A program made the translations under genes and the position numbers. From CAZKTF01 sp964555565 (GTDB taxonomy: Bacteria; Planctomycetota; JAJSAM01; JAKLKS01): a DNA stretch of 7,448 nucleotides. The notes beneath the pieces were generated by a model, which was not told where the DNA came from, ran no database searches, and saw only the letters and a program-made list of their open reading frames with translations. Every line of letters starts with the position of its first letter. Position 1 is the first letter of the stretch. Below, piece after piece: positions 1 to 5,951 of the stretch. The stretch lies in contig CAZKTF010000181.1 of assembly GCA_964555565.1 (NCBI GenBank), forward strand, positions 1-7,448, read 5' to 3'.

Positions 1-201
1 GACACCCCTGAGATTCGCTTTGCGCTCGAGTTTGTCCCCCCGGACGCCCCGCCCGCCGCCTTCGCCGACGCCCTGGCCCGCGCCCTCGAGGCCGCGGCCG
101 CGGGGCCCCGCATCCCCGATCGCGAGGTCCTCGCCCGCTTCGGCGTCGAGCGCCTCGCCGACGACCTCGAGCGCGTCTACCGCGAGGCCGGCTCCCGCTG
201 A
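1..201 (+). CDS. Glycosyltransferase family 4-type protein, C-terminal end (5' partial)
   Basis: The first reading frame is open from the window edge to a TGA at 199-201 and encodes the last 66 residues of a protein whose start lies outside. The ending FGVERLADDLERVYREAG resembles the C-terminal helix of GT-B glycosyltransferases of family 4 ('...ERMAxDLExLYRxL'), the helix that swings back over the N-terminal domain. Composition supports coding: about 77% GC overall and only 5 of 66 codons ending in A or T, much more extreme than any other gene here. The stop codon's final A is also the first base of the tRNA gene that follows, so the mRNA and tRNA are probably co-transcribed. The donor and acceptor sugars cannot be told from this fragment. 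Another GT-B-like enzyme is possible because the catalytic part is missing. Confidence 0.8.
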   Translation, partial: DTPEIRFALEFVPPDAPPAAFADALARALEAAAAGPRIPDREVLARFGVERLADDLERVYREAGSR

Positions 202-275
202 CCCCGATGGCTCGGTGACAGCCCGTGCGGCTGTTAACCGGAGGGCTGCAGGTTCGAGTCCTGCTTGGGGAGCCA
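201..275 (+). tRNA. tRNA-Asn (GTT), divergent
   Basis: A 75-base cloverleaf can be drawn. The anticodon loop CTGTTAA lies at 231-237 with anticodon GTT at 233-235. The T-arm is GCAGG-TTCGAGT-CCTGC (248-264) and CCA is encoded at 273-275. The acceptor stem pairs ACCCCGA (201-207) with TTGGGGA (265-271), with an A-A mismatch at the outermost pair and one G-T pair. The D-arm is short (GCT/AGC with a 7-base loop), and the anticodon stem TGCGG/CCGGA contains a G-G opposition. Bacterial tRNA-Asn normally has a better-paired D-arm and anticodon stem, so this may be a diverged or second copy. The 3' half is canonical. The gene starts on the last base of the upstream stop codon and is followed by six T's at 276-281. 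Confidence 0.8.
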
Positions 276-307
276 TTTTTTCACCACGCGAACCAGCGTG
301 GTCGGTT

Positions 308-354
308 GTTGAACGGAGCCCCGATTGGCGCGTGCTGGTCGGGGCTTCAACTTT
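308..354 (+). terminator. Terminator-like hairpin downstream of tRNA-Asn
   Basis: GTTGAA (308-313) pairs with TTCAAC (346-351), and GCCCCGA (318-324) pairs with TCGGGGC (339-345). The 5' side carries a 4-base CGGA bulge and the loop is 14 bases. Bases 352-357 (TTTCTT) give a weak T-rich tail. It lies 33 bases past the tRNA, in a suitable place to end the glycosyltransferase-tRNA transcript. The short tail makes intrinsic termination uncertain, and the T6 run at 276-281 may contribute instead. Confidence 0.45.
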
Positions 355-509
355 CTTGCGACCTGCCGCGGACTTGCACACGCCCGCGGACCTTCCGCGC
401 GATCGGCACGCCGCCCGCAGACAGAACCGGAGAGAACGCCGGGACCACGCCGGGCGCCCGGATCGGCTCTCTCCGGGGCCGAAAAGGGCGGAGAGACCCA
501 GAGAGAACG

Positions 510-553
510 AGGCGCCCGTTTAACGCAGGCGCCCCATTGTTTTACAGGCGCCC
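510..553. repeat. Three direct AGGCGCCC repeats
   Basis: AGGCGCCC occurs at 510-517, 527-534 and 546-553, with start-to-start spacings of 17 and 19 bases. The core GGCGCC is itself palindromic. Between the copies lie TTTAACGC and TTGTTTTAC, so AT-rich and GC-rich words alternate. A near-copy of TTAACGCAGGCGCCC (520-534) occurs at 5985-5999 with one mismatch. Function is unknown; a protein-binding array or an intergenic repeat family are the options. Confidence 0.45.
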
Positions 554-637
554 GTGGGGCGCGCGGCCGTTTTACACGCAACATGCCGAGCGCGCTCGCG
601 AATCGGTGAAAAGCAGCTCAGCGGAGAGTCGCACCAA

Positions 638-668
638 GGTCTCATGACGTTGGCAACAACGTGAGACC
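638..668 (-). terminator. Stem-loop directly after the operon's last stop codon
   Basis: Read on the minus strand, GGTCTC (668-663) and ACGTTG (662-657) pair with CAACGT (652-647) and GAGACC (643-638). The stem is 12 bp, with a 3-base CAT bulge and a four-base loop TTGC. It begins at the base right after the TAG of the 63-aa ORF (671-669), which fits a 3'-end structure of the minus-strand operon. No U-tract follows (TTGGTGCG), so it may stabilise the mRNA end or work with Rho rather than terminate by itself. On the plus strand the loop reads GCAA closed by G-C, a GNRA tetraloop, so a plus-strand structured RNA is an alternative. Confidence 0.5.
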
Positions 669-860
669 CTATCGCGCACTGGAACTCTCCGCCGGCAGCC
701 GAACCTGGCGCGAGTCCTCCGTCAGCGTCCAGCGCGACGGCGTGACCAGCAGCATCTCGGCCAAGCCATGCGGCAGCACTTGCTCGGACCAAGGGCGCCG
801 GGGTTGCTCCATGGCGAATTGCAGGCAGACCGTCATCCCGAGCACCAACCGCTCGCTCAC
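669..860 (-). CDS. Small 63-aa protein coupled to GH130 gene, unknown function
   Basis: A GTG at 860-858 overlaps the GH130 stop TGA (859-857) as GTGA, and the frame ends with TAG at 671-669. The 63-aa product is not in a family I recognise. It reads as two probable helices, ERLVLGMTVCLQFAMEQ and SEQVLPHGLAEMLLV, joined by a proline/arginine stretch (PRRPW), then a polar tail. It has no clear membrane segment, signal or metal motif. Support for coding: about 84% of codons from the ATG at 836 onward end in G or C, the 4-base overlap repeats the style of the two upstream junctions, GGAG lies 11 bases before the GTG, and a strong stem-loop begins immediately after the stop. The ATG at 836 is an alternative start giving 55 aa. 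It could also be the remnant of a longer gene. Confidence 0.5.
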   Translation of the reverse strand: MSERLVLGMTVCLQFAMEQPRRPWSEQVLPHGLAEMLLVTPSRWTLTEDSRQVRLPAESSSAR

Positions 861-2338
861 GAGTTCCGCAGCTCCGCCAACAGATCCGGCACTGAGATGA
901 GCGCGATTTTGACCCCGTGATCGGAGAATCCGTAGGGAAGAATGAGTGTGTCGCCGTTGATGAGGCCGCCACAGGAGTAAAGGACGTTCGGGACGTAGCC
1001 CTCGCGCTCCGTCTCGTCCGGCGCCAGAAGCGGAACCGGCAGACAGCCGATCACCCGCCACGGATTGGCGAGATCGAGGAGCAGGGCGCTGAGGGTGTAG
1101 CGCCTCATCGGCCCTACGCCGTGCGTGAGCACCAGCCAGCCCGCGTCGGTCTCGAGGGGCGAGCCGCAGTTACCGATGTACAGCAGTTCCCATGACCTGG
1201 GTGGCCTGTAGAGCTCGTTGGCCTCGTTCCAGAACCGCACGTCAGTCGACGTTGCGAGGTGGAGGTTCTCGCGATCCTTTCGTGACAGCATCACGTATTT
1301 GCCGTCGATTCGACGCGGAAACAACGCCATGCCCTTGTTCTGTGCCGCGACGCCGTTCAGGGTCGAGATCGTGAAGGTCACGAAGTCCTCGGTCTCGATC
1401 AGCTGAGGCAAGATCTCGAACCCGTCGAACGCGGTATACGTGGCGTAATACTTCACAGTCCCGTCTTCCTCGACGAAGCGGACAAAGCGAGCATCTTCCA
1501 TCCCCCGCGTCTCGTTCGGCCCGGCGGGGAAGATTACCCGCTCGGCGAGCTCGGAATCGGTGGGGAAGCTCGTGACGTAGTTGGACGAGGCGAGGACGCG
1601 GATGATCTTCGCGGTCTCGTAGCTCATGGCAGGGGGATCGCCATCCTTTCCGAGCAGTGCGAGCGCGCGCTCCAGATCGTCGAGCGTGAACTTATCCGAC
1701 AGCCCAGAGAGCACTCTCCAGGCGATGTCGTTGCCAGCACCGAGCTCGCCGAGCTTGGCGCGGAATAGCTGCTTGTCGTAACTCCCTGGAACGGTATGCC
1801 GCCCATTGACGAGCTTCGAGCCCACCGGGTCGAACGTCACTTCGCTCGCGGTGTCGATGGTGCCGGAGCGGAACTCGATGGACGAGATGTGGCCTTCACC
1901 CACGGCCCGGAGGCTCATCACGAACCGTCGGTGGCCAGGTGGGAGGTTATCCTGGTCCGGCGCGAGCACCATCGACGGGTTGAAGAGCGCGGCGGCCTCG
2001 ACCGAATACTCGTGCGTGAAATACGCGCCGATGAGCAGGCGCCGTTCGCGACTGACATGGGTCCCCGGGGCGATGTGGTGCGCGACTTGCTCGAAGTGCC
2101 GCTCCAGGATTTGCTCGAACCCTTTGTGGCGCTGCGAGAAGTCCGCCATGACGCCTGCAAGTGCCGAGGCTACCTCCGACTCCGGGAGCTCTAGGATCCG
2201 ATCCATGAGCAGCCCCGCCCGCGACTTACCGCCCCCCACGATCTCTTCGCCCGGCAGGAATGGCTTGGCGATGACGCGGCGGGGATTGGGCAAAAGGGTG
2301 CGCGCAGTTCGCGTCACGGCCAGCCCTGAGCTGCTCAT
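857..2338 (-). CDS. Glycoside hydrolase family 130 protein (mannoside phosphorylase or mannosidase)
   Basis: This 493-aa protein carries a five-bladed propeller GH130 domain at about residues 130-485. Family marks are NETRGMEDARFV (275-286), matching the EDPR-type motif with Asp282 as expected proton donor; NKGMALFPRRIDGKYVMLSRKD (334-355); GSPLETDAGWLVLTHGVG (392-409); LLDLANPWRVIG; and GYVPNVLYSCGG (447-458). Residues 1-130 form an N-terminal extension with IGAYFTHEYSVEAAALFNPS, typical of the long GH130 subgroup. GH130 enzymes phosphorolyse or hydrolyse beta-mannosides; which applies here depends on phosphate-contacting basic residues (Lys335 and His406 are candidates) that I cannot assign safely. 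No signal peptide is seen, so it is probably cytoplasmic. The ATG at 2338 is chosen because it overlaps the upstream TGA as ATGA and follows AAGGAGGG at 8 bases; the frame is open 70 codons further up but that stretch lies inside the upstream gene. Confidence 0.93.
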   Translation of the reverse strand: MSSSGLAVTRTARTLLPNPRRVIAKPFLPGEEIVGGGKSRAGLLMDRILELPESEVASALAGVMADFSQRHKGFEQILERHFEQVAHHIAPGTHVSRERRLLIGAYFTHEYSVEAAALFNPSMVLAPDQDNLPPGHRRFVMSLRAVGEGHISSIEFRSGTIDTASEVTFDPVGSKLVNGRHTVPGSYDKQLFRAKLGELGAGNDIAWRVLSGLSDKFTLDDLERALALLGKDGDPPAMSYETAKIIRVLASSNYVTSFPTDSELAERVIFPAGPNETRGMEDARFVRFVEEDGTVKYYATYTAFDGFEILPQLIETEDFVTFTISTLNGVAAQNKGMALFPRRIDGKYVMLSRKDRENLHLATSTDVRFWNEANELYRPPRSWELLYIGNCGSPLETDAGWLVLTHGVGPMRRYTLSALLLDLANPWRVIGCLPVPLLAPDETEREGYVPNVLYSCGGLINGDTLILPYGFSDHGVKIALISVPDLLAELRNS

Positions 2339-4680
2339 GACTCGGTCCCTCCTTCGAATCGGATAGCGAGCGTGTGCTCGAGTCCTTCGCCGGCAAGTTC
2401 GAGCATCTCCAGGAGCGACAGCAGAAAACAGATGGTGCTTTCGGCGCCTTGATTCTGGTTGACCTGAGTGGCCCCGAGCCCATCGCGGCAGCCCGCCGTC
2501 ACCGGGTCGTAGAGCGGCATTCCGAGTCGGTTGACGCCGAGGAACCACGTGAACGATTCACGCATGCGACGGAGATACTGATGATCTCCAGTGGTGATGT
2601 AGGCGCCTCGGAAGGCGAGCACGAAGGCTGCCGCATCGATCGCCTGCTCGTCTGCAGGTGGCTTTTCCCCGCCGCGGCAGTGCCAGCTGGCGTTCCCGAC
2701 CAACGTCAGGCGCCCGTCCTCGAAGCAGACGTCTTCGAGGAACTCGAGAGACTCGCGGGCCACGCGCAAGCTTGCCCGGTCGCCCGTCACCGAGAAGGCT
2801 TTGAAGAGCGCGAGCGGAAGGACGGCGTTGTCGTAGGTGAGCGACGGTTCGAACCAGCGCCAGTCATCACTGGCCTCTTGCTCGTAGCGCTTGACCAGCT
2901 TCTCCGCCATGAGGCTCAGGCTGCTCTTGGCTGCGTCGCCGGACGGCTCCGCAGCGACCAAGCCCGAAAGGCCGAGGATGGTCGACGCGGTCCCGCGTGG
3001 GCCGAGCTCCATCGCTCTCGGCAAGGCGCGGTCGAGCATCTCCCTTGCCAGCAGCCGGCAGCCTTCGTCGGTGGCGAGCGCGACCGTCGTACCGAGCGCC
3101 CAGATGGCGCGGCCCAGGCAGTCTTCCGAGCCAGGACTCGACTCCGGCGTGACCTGCGTACGGTCGTAGCCCATCAGGTTCTTGAAGTCGCCCGCGTCAT
3201 TCTGCGCGCAGTGCAGGTAGCTGAGGTACGTGGTCACCAGAGCCTTCGTCTTAGGATCGCTGCTCACCCGGTCTGCCTGGAGCGCAACGATCAAAGCGCG
3301 CGCGTTGTCGTCAACGCAATACCCGCTGCTCCGCGCAGGAACGCTATATCTGGCGTGCTGGATCACTCCGGTGTCGTCAGTCATCCGGATCAAATGATCG
3401 AGGCGTAGCTCGGGTAGGCTGCTGGCGCGCGTTGGCCTGATGGGTGCCGATTTTCTGGGCGCCTCCGCCAACACCTTGGTCCCAAGCTCGAGGTACGCCT
3501 TTCTGATCCGCGGCCACACCATGGACCGGGTGAATGCGAAGGCGGAGCGCCGGACGCGCTCGATCTCGGTGGGCGAGCCCAGCAGGGAGAGCAAGCCGGC
3601 GGCCAAGGCGTCGTGATCGTCGAACGGGAACAAGTGCCCGCGTCCGCCCGAGAGGAGCTCCTCGGCGTGCCAGTACGGCGTCGATACGACGGCCGCTCCC
3701 GCCCCCATCGCGTAGGACAACGCGCCGCTCGTGACCTGCGCCTCGTTCTGGTATGGGCTGACGTAGAGGTCGGCGGCCTGCAAATAGTTGCACAGCTCTT
3801 CGTCGGAGACGAACTGGTCACGGAAGACTACGTGCTCGCGGACGCCGAGGCGTTCGGCCTCGCGTTCGAGGGAAGTCCGGTACGCCTCGCCGTGCCAGCG
3901 CACGATCATGGGGTGCGTCGCGCCGACAACGAAGTAGACCACATCGGGGAACTTCGCGACCACCGCCGGCAGCGCGCGGATGACCGTCTCGATCCCTTTG
4001 TTGGGTCCCAGGAGTCCGAACGTCAGCAACATCCGTTGGCCGGAGACGCCGAACTTCGCCTTCAGTCGCTGCGGGTCCCGAGGCGCCATCTCGGGGATTC
4101 CGTGCGGGATGACTTCGAGCTTTTTCTCGTTCACCCCATAGGACGTCTTAAGCAGTTCTGCCGCTACCTTGCTCATCACGACGAGCCGCGCGCACTCGCG
4201 AGACATCTTCTGGATGATCGCTCTTTGAGAGGCTGATGGCCTTCTGAGAACGGTGTGCAGCGTGGCTATGACCGGCGCTCGGAGCGCCGTTAGAAGGTCG
4301 AGGATGTACGCGCCATCATCACCGCCGAAGATGCCGTGCTCGTGCTGAATGGACACGAGCCGCACCTCCGAATAGTTGACGAACTCGGCCGCTCGAGCAT
4401 AGTCGCCCTTGATCCCCTGCCGAATCTCGTACTTGACCTCATGCGCGTACTCGTACTGACCTCCCGGATCGCTCACCGCGATGATCATCGGGAGCACGCC
4501 CTCGCTGGCGGCGCCGCTCGCCGCGGAGAGGTCGCGGGTGAAAGTGGCAATGCCGCATCGACGCGGCGGATAGGTTCCGACGAACGCGATCGGTAGGTCC
4601 GCGCCCGCCGGCGTCAGCGGGGTGGGGGCTTCCTGCCACAATTCACCGTGCTCCGAGCTTCCACGTCTATCCTGGCTCAT
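2335..4680 (-). CDS. Glycosyltransferase (GT4, GT-B fold) fused to helical C-terminal domain
   Basis: A 781-aa two-part protein. Residues 30-405 are a GT-B family-4-type transferase: GTYPPRRCGIATFTRDL (35-51), QHEHGIFGGDDG (112-123), VIPHGIPE (190-197), FGLLGPNKGIETVIRA (221-236, nucleotide-sugar domain start) and SPYQNEAQVTSGALSYAMGAG (308-328). The usual E-x7-E pair is Glu313 with Leu321 in place of the second Glu. STPYWHAEELL (333-343) follows. Residues 425-765 are a helix-rich region of (alpha/alpha)-barrel type with conserved-looking motifs: DDTGVIQHARYSVP (435-448), GYCVDDNARAL (453-463), SEDCLGRAIWALG (518-530), DDWRWFEPSLTYDNA (605-619), NASWHCRGG (663-671) and NQNQGAEST (741-749). 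I recognise this as a recurrent fused family but know no proven substrate. The ATG at 4680 overlaps the upstream stop as ATGA; GGGAAGG lies about 8 bases before it. No signal peptide or membrane segment; probably cytoplasmic and acting with the GH130 enzyme. Confidence 0.93.
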   Translation of the reverse strand: MSQDRRGSSEHGELWQEAPTPLTPAGADLPIAFVGTYPPRRCGIATFTRDLSAASGAASEGVLPMIIAVSDPGGQYEYAHEVKYEIRQGIKGDYARAAEFVNYSEVRLVSIQHEHGIFGGDDGAYILDLLTALRAPVIATLHTVLRRPSASQRAIIQKMSRECARLVVMSKVAAELLKTSYGVNEKKLEVIPHGIPEMAPRDPQRLKAKFGVSGQRMLLTFGLLGPNKGIETVIRALPAVVAKFPDVVYFVVGATHPMIVRWHGEAYRTSLEREAERLGVREHVVFRDQFVSDEELCNYLQAADLYVSPYQNEAQVTSGALSYAMGAGAAVVSTPYWHAEELLSGGRGHLFPFDDHDALAAGLLSLLGSPTEIERVRRSAFAFTRSMVWPRIRKAYLELGTKVLAEAPRKSAPIRPTRASSLPELRLDHLIRMTDDTGVIQHARYSVPARSSGYCVDDNARALIVALQADRVSSDPKTKALVTTYLSYLHCAQNDAGDFKNLMGYDRTQVTPESSPGSEDCLGRAIWALGTTVALATDEGCRLLAREMLDRALPRAMELGPRGTASTILGLSGLVAAEPSGDAAKSSLSLMAEKLVKRYEQEASDDWRWFEPSLTYDNAVLPLALFKAFSVTGDRASLRVARESLEFLEDVCFEDGRLTLVGNASWHCRGGEKPPADEQAIDAAAFVLAFRGAYITTGDHQYLRRMRESFTWFLGVNRLGMPLYDPVTAGCRDGLGATQVNQNQGAESTICFLLSLLEMLELAGEGLEHTLAIRFEGGTES
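2347..2354 (-). promoter_or_regulatory. Strong Shine-Dalgarno for the GH130 gene
   Basis: On the minus strand AAGGAGGG lies 8 bases before the ATG at 2338, inside the last codons of the glycosyltransferase gene. It fixes the GH130 start and indicates both coupling and independent loading of ribosomes, so the GH130 enzyme may be made at least as abundantly as the glycosyltransferase. Confidence 0.75.
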
Positions 4681-4988
4681 CGTCGGCGCCTTCCCGCTTT
4701 CGTTCTAGAGCCCAGTGGCGCCTCTACCGGGGGAGGCACCCACGGAACCCTGGTCGGCGCGATCTCGGCCCGCAGCGACTTCAGCAGCAACATGAAGTCC
4801 CACACGGCCCAGACGTCGTGTTCCATGAAGACGCGGACATGCTCGGGCAGCCGGACTGACCCAAAGACGGCGTGCCGCCCGAGTGCGTCTCGATCGAGTC
4901 GTCTACTCGCAGGCCCGGCGACCTGTGCGGCCGAAGCCGGATCGGCGTCGCGAAGACACGCCAGCACATTGGTCGATGGTTCGCTCAT
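4677..4988 (-). CDS. Truncated DUF3050-like protein (N-terminal part only)
   Basis: A 103-aa protein from the ATG at 4988. Residues 32-85 match the N-terminal part of DUF3050, a heme-oxygenase-like helical family: RHAVFGSV, then VRVFMEHDVWAVWDFMLLLK (the family usually has FMEHHVFAVWDFMSLLK), then VPWVPP. The protein stops soon after, in a basic tail (GSRTKAGRRRR). From memory, full members are about 230-250 aa and continue with an INEIVLGEESD-like helix and an HFELY segment; neither occurs in any frame downstream, where the glycosyltransferase gene begins. The second His of 'EHH' is Asp here. The stop overlaps the glycosyltransferase ATG (ATGA, 4680-4677), so the shortened form is built into the operon rather than simply broken. 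Its first half has notably more A/T-ending codons than its neighbours. An upstream in-frame ATG at 5111 overlaps the Panacea gene and is less likely. Confidence 0.62.
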   Translation of the reverse strand: MSEPSTNVLACLRDADPASAAQVAGPASRRLDRDALGRHAVFGSVRLPEHVRVFMEHDVWAVWDFMLLLKSLRAEIAPTRVPWVPPPVEAPLGSRTKAGRRRR

Positions 4989-5095
4989 CAACCTACAAGG
5001 TGCAGGAACGCACTCGGAGAGGCAACAGATCTTACCGCCATGCAAGGATATCTGGAAGGCAAGCCAGTCGGCTCGCAGCTGCTGGGCGTGCCCAT
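4988..5095 (-). CDS. Doubtful 35-codon ORF bridging Panacea and DUF3050 genes
   Basis: The ATG at 5095-5093 overlaps the Panacea stop as TGATG, with GAGAAGG 7 bases upstream. The frame ends at TGA 4990-4988, again overlapping the next ATG as TGATG. The product would be 35 aa with cysteines at positions 7 and 18 and no recognisable motif or membrane segment. The second half has many A/T-ending codons, which argues against a conserved protein. It may only serve to carry ribosomes between the two genes, or be chance. Confidence 0.15.
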   Translation of the reverse strand: MGTPSSCEPTGLPSRYPCMAVRSVASPSAFLHLVG

Positions 5096-5637
5096 CACGC
5101 GACCTTCTCACGCAGGTTTTCGATCACCTGCGCGTGCTTGCGGATGGCGGCGACGACCTTGCTCCGGTTCTCCTCGGTCACGCCCTCCTTCACGAGCGCC
5201 TCGACGTTGCCGTGGTAGCGCTCCCACGCGCGGTCGAGCGCGTCGGTGCTCATCCGCAGGTACTCCCGTCGGACCACGGCGAGCGCGTCGAGATTGCCCC
5301 GAGTGAGCTCGGCCGGCTCGAGGTCCTTCTCGACCGAGACCTCGATGTGGTCCTTCGCGACTCGCCGGGTCTGAAGGTGCGCGGTCCAGACCTTGCCAGG
5401 CCGCTCCCCCTTGGTCAGGTTGTAGATCTCGCTCGGAACGGGTCCCCGCTCCATCGAGCAGTAGGTCCCTCCGAAGATCGGCATCCCGTGCCTCTTGAGG
5501 GACTCCCGTTCCGCCAGATGCAGGACCTTCAGGAGCCGCCAGAGCCGCATGGGCTTCCCGTACGCACGGACGAGGACCACGGCCGCCTCGGTGGCGGCTC
5601 TCTCGTTGAACGGGAAGCGAAGGACCGAGTGGGCCAT
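5095..5637 (-). CDS. Panacea/SocA-domain antitoxin-like protein
   Basis: A 180-aa protein. Residues about 10-75 are the Panacea (SocA_Panacea, formerly DUF4065) signature: FNERAATEAAVVLV, LLKVLHLAERESLKRHG, then GGTYCSMERGPVPSEIYNL, matching the family's 'LLYLADrexlxxyGrpi.gdxyxAmxxGPVPSxiYdl'. The rest is charged and helical and ends in KHAQVIENLREKVA. Panacea-domain proteins are antitoxins for many unrelated toxins (PanAT systems), and SocA acts as a proteolytic adaptor for the toxin SocB in Caulobacter. Here no toxin is recognisable on either side: upstream is 600 bases without a confident gene, downstream the truncated DUF3050 gene 106 bases away. The ATG at 5637 is preferred; a TTG two codons upstream is possible. 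No clear Shine-Dalgarno is visible, so it may be weakly translated or leaderless. It could also be a domain relative with a non-TA role. Confidence 0.85.
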   Translation of the reverse strand: MAHSVLRFPFNERAATEAAVVLVRAYGKPMRLWRLLKVLHLAERESLKRHGMPIFGGTYCSMERGPVPSEIYNLTKGERPGKVWTAHLQTRRVAKDHIEVSVEKDLEPAELTRGNLDALAVVRREYLRMSTDALDRAWERYHGNVEALVKEGVTEENRSKVVAAIRKHAQVIENLREKVA

Positions 5638-5661
5638 ATCCAAAGGCTACATCGGCCCCAC

Positions 5662-5692
5662 CCCGCAAGCGCGGGAACAGTTCTCGTTCCCG
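5662..5692. promoter_or_regulatory. Overlapping inverted repeats upstream of Panacea gene
   Basis: CGGGAAC (5672-5678) and GTTCCCG (5686-5692) form a perfect 7-bp inverted repeat around 7 bases. CCCGC (5662-5666) and GCGGG (5671-5675) form a second one around 4 bases. They share CGGG, so only one can form in RNA. The centre of the larger repeat is about 45 bases before the Panacea ATG, a suitable place for an operator in a self-regulated antitoxin promoter. No confident -35/-10 pair was found. Evidence is positional only. Confidence 0.35.
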
Positions 5693-5951
5693 GCCTCGTC
5701 GGGGAAGGGGCCGCTCAATGGGACGGCCGTCGGCGGAGAAGCCCGTCCGGGGGCTGCGCGCGTCTACGTCTCGCCGGCAGACGGGCGGCAGGTGAGGTCC
5801 ATTCTACGACGCCCGTGACAGATGTCGATGGCCTTCGTTCGCCAGGTCGGCACCCTGGAGAGCGGCATGAGCCACGGACCAACGCAAGTCCTTGCGGCAC
5901 AGCGGGTACGGGCGCTGCCAAAACAGAGAGTGGTTCGTAAGAGGGTTGCGT

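Larger units (their letters stand above)
276..637. other. Gene-free interval with short repeats and hairpins
   Basis: No frame here has recognisable protein content; the open frames seen on both strands are what high GC produces. Contents are a T6 run at 276-281, the hairpin at 308-354, an 8-bp stem TCTCTCCG/CGGAGAGA (468-475 with 489-496, loop 13 bases), and three direct copies of AGGCGCCC at 510-517, 527-534 and 546-553. The copies are separated or followed by GTTTAAC- and GTTTTACA-like AT-rich words. No promoter could be assigned. The transcription units on either side run towards each other, so this is a convergent intergenic region. Confidence 0.5.

Noticed and set aside
468..496. TCTCTCCG/CGGAGAGA hairpin as a terminator
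   Set aside because: No T-tract on either strand and a 13-base loop; no gene ends close enough to assign it.
20..523. Open frames over the tRNA and the left gap
   Set aside because: They cross the tRNA gene and have low-complexity Pro/Arg/Ser products; the first frame already explains 1-201.
2339..2548. Longer GH130 start at 2548
   Set aside because: The extra 70 residues are Arg-rich, overlap the glycosyltransferase, and the ATG at 2338 has the ATGA overlap and strong ribosome site.
2374..3408. 344-codon plus-strand frame opposite the glycosyltransferase
   Set aside because: Antisense shadow of a gene with strong family motifs; its Arg/Glu-rich product matches nothing.
5655..5680. CCCCGCAAGCGCGGGAAC resembles a degenerate type I-E CRISPR repeat
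   Set aside because: Only one copy, imperfect, with no repeat-spacer periodicity and no cas genes; better explained as an inverted repeat near a promoter.
4648..5940. 430-codon open frame on the plus strand
   Set aside because: It runs antisense across the Panacea and DUF3050 genes, has no family resemblance and arises from high GC; the minus-strand proteins have clear domains.
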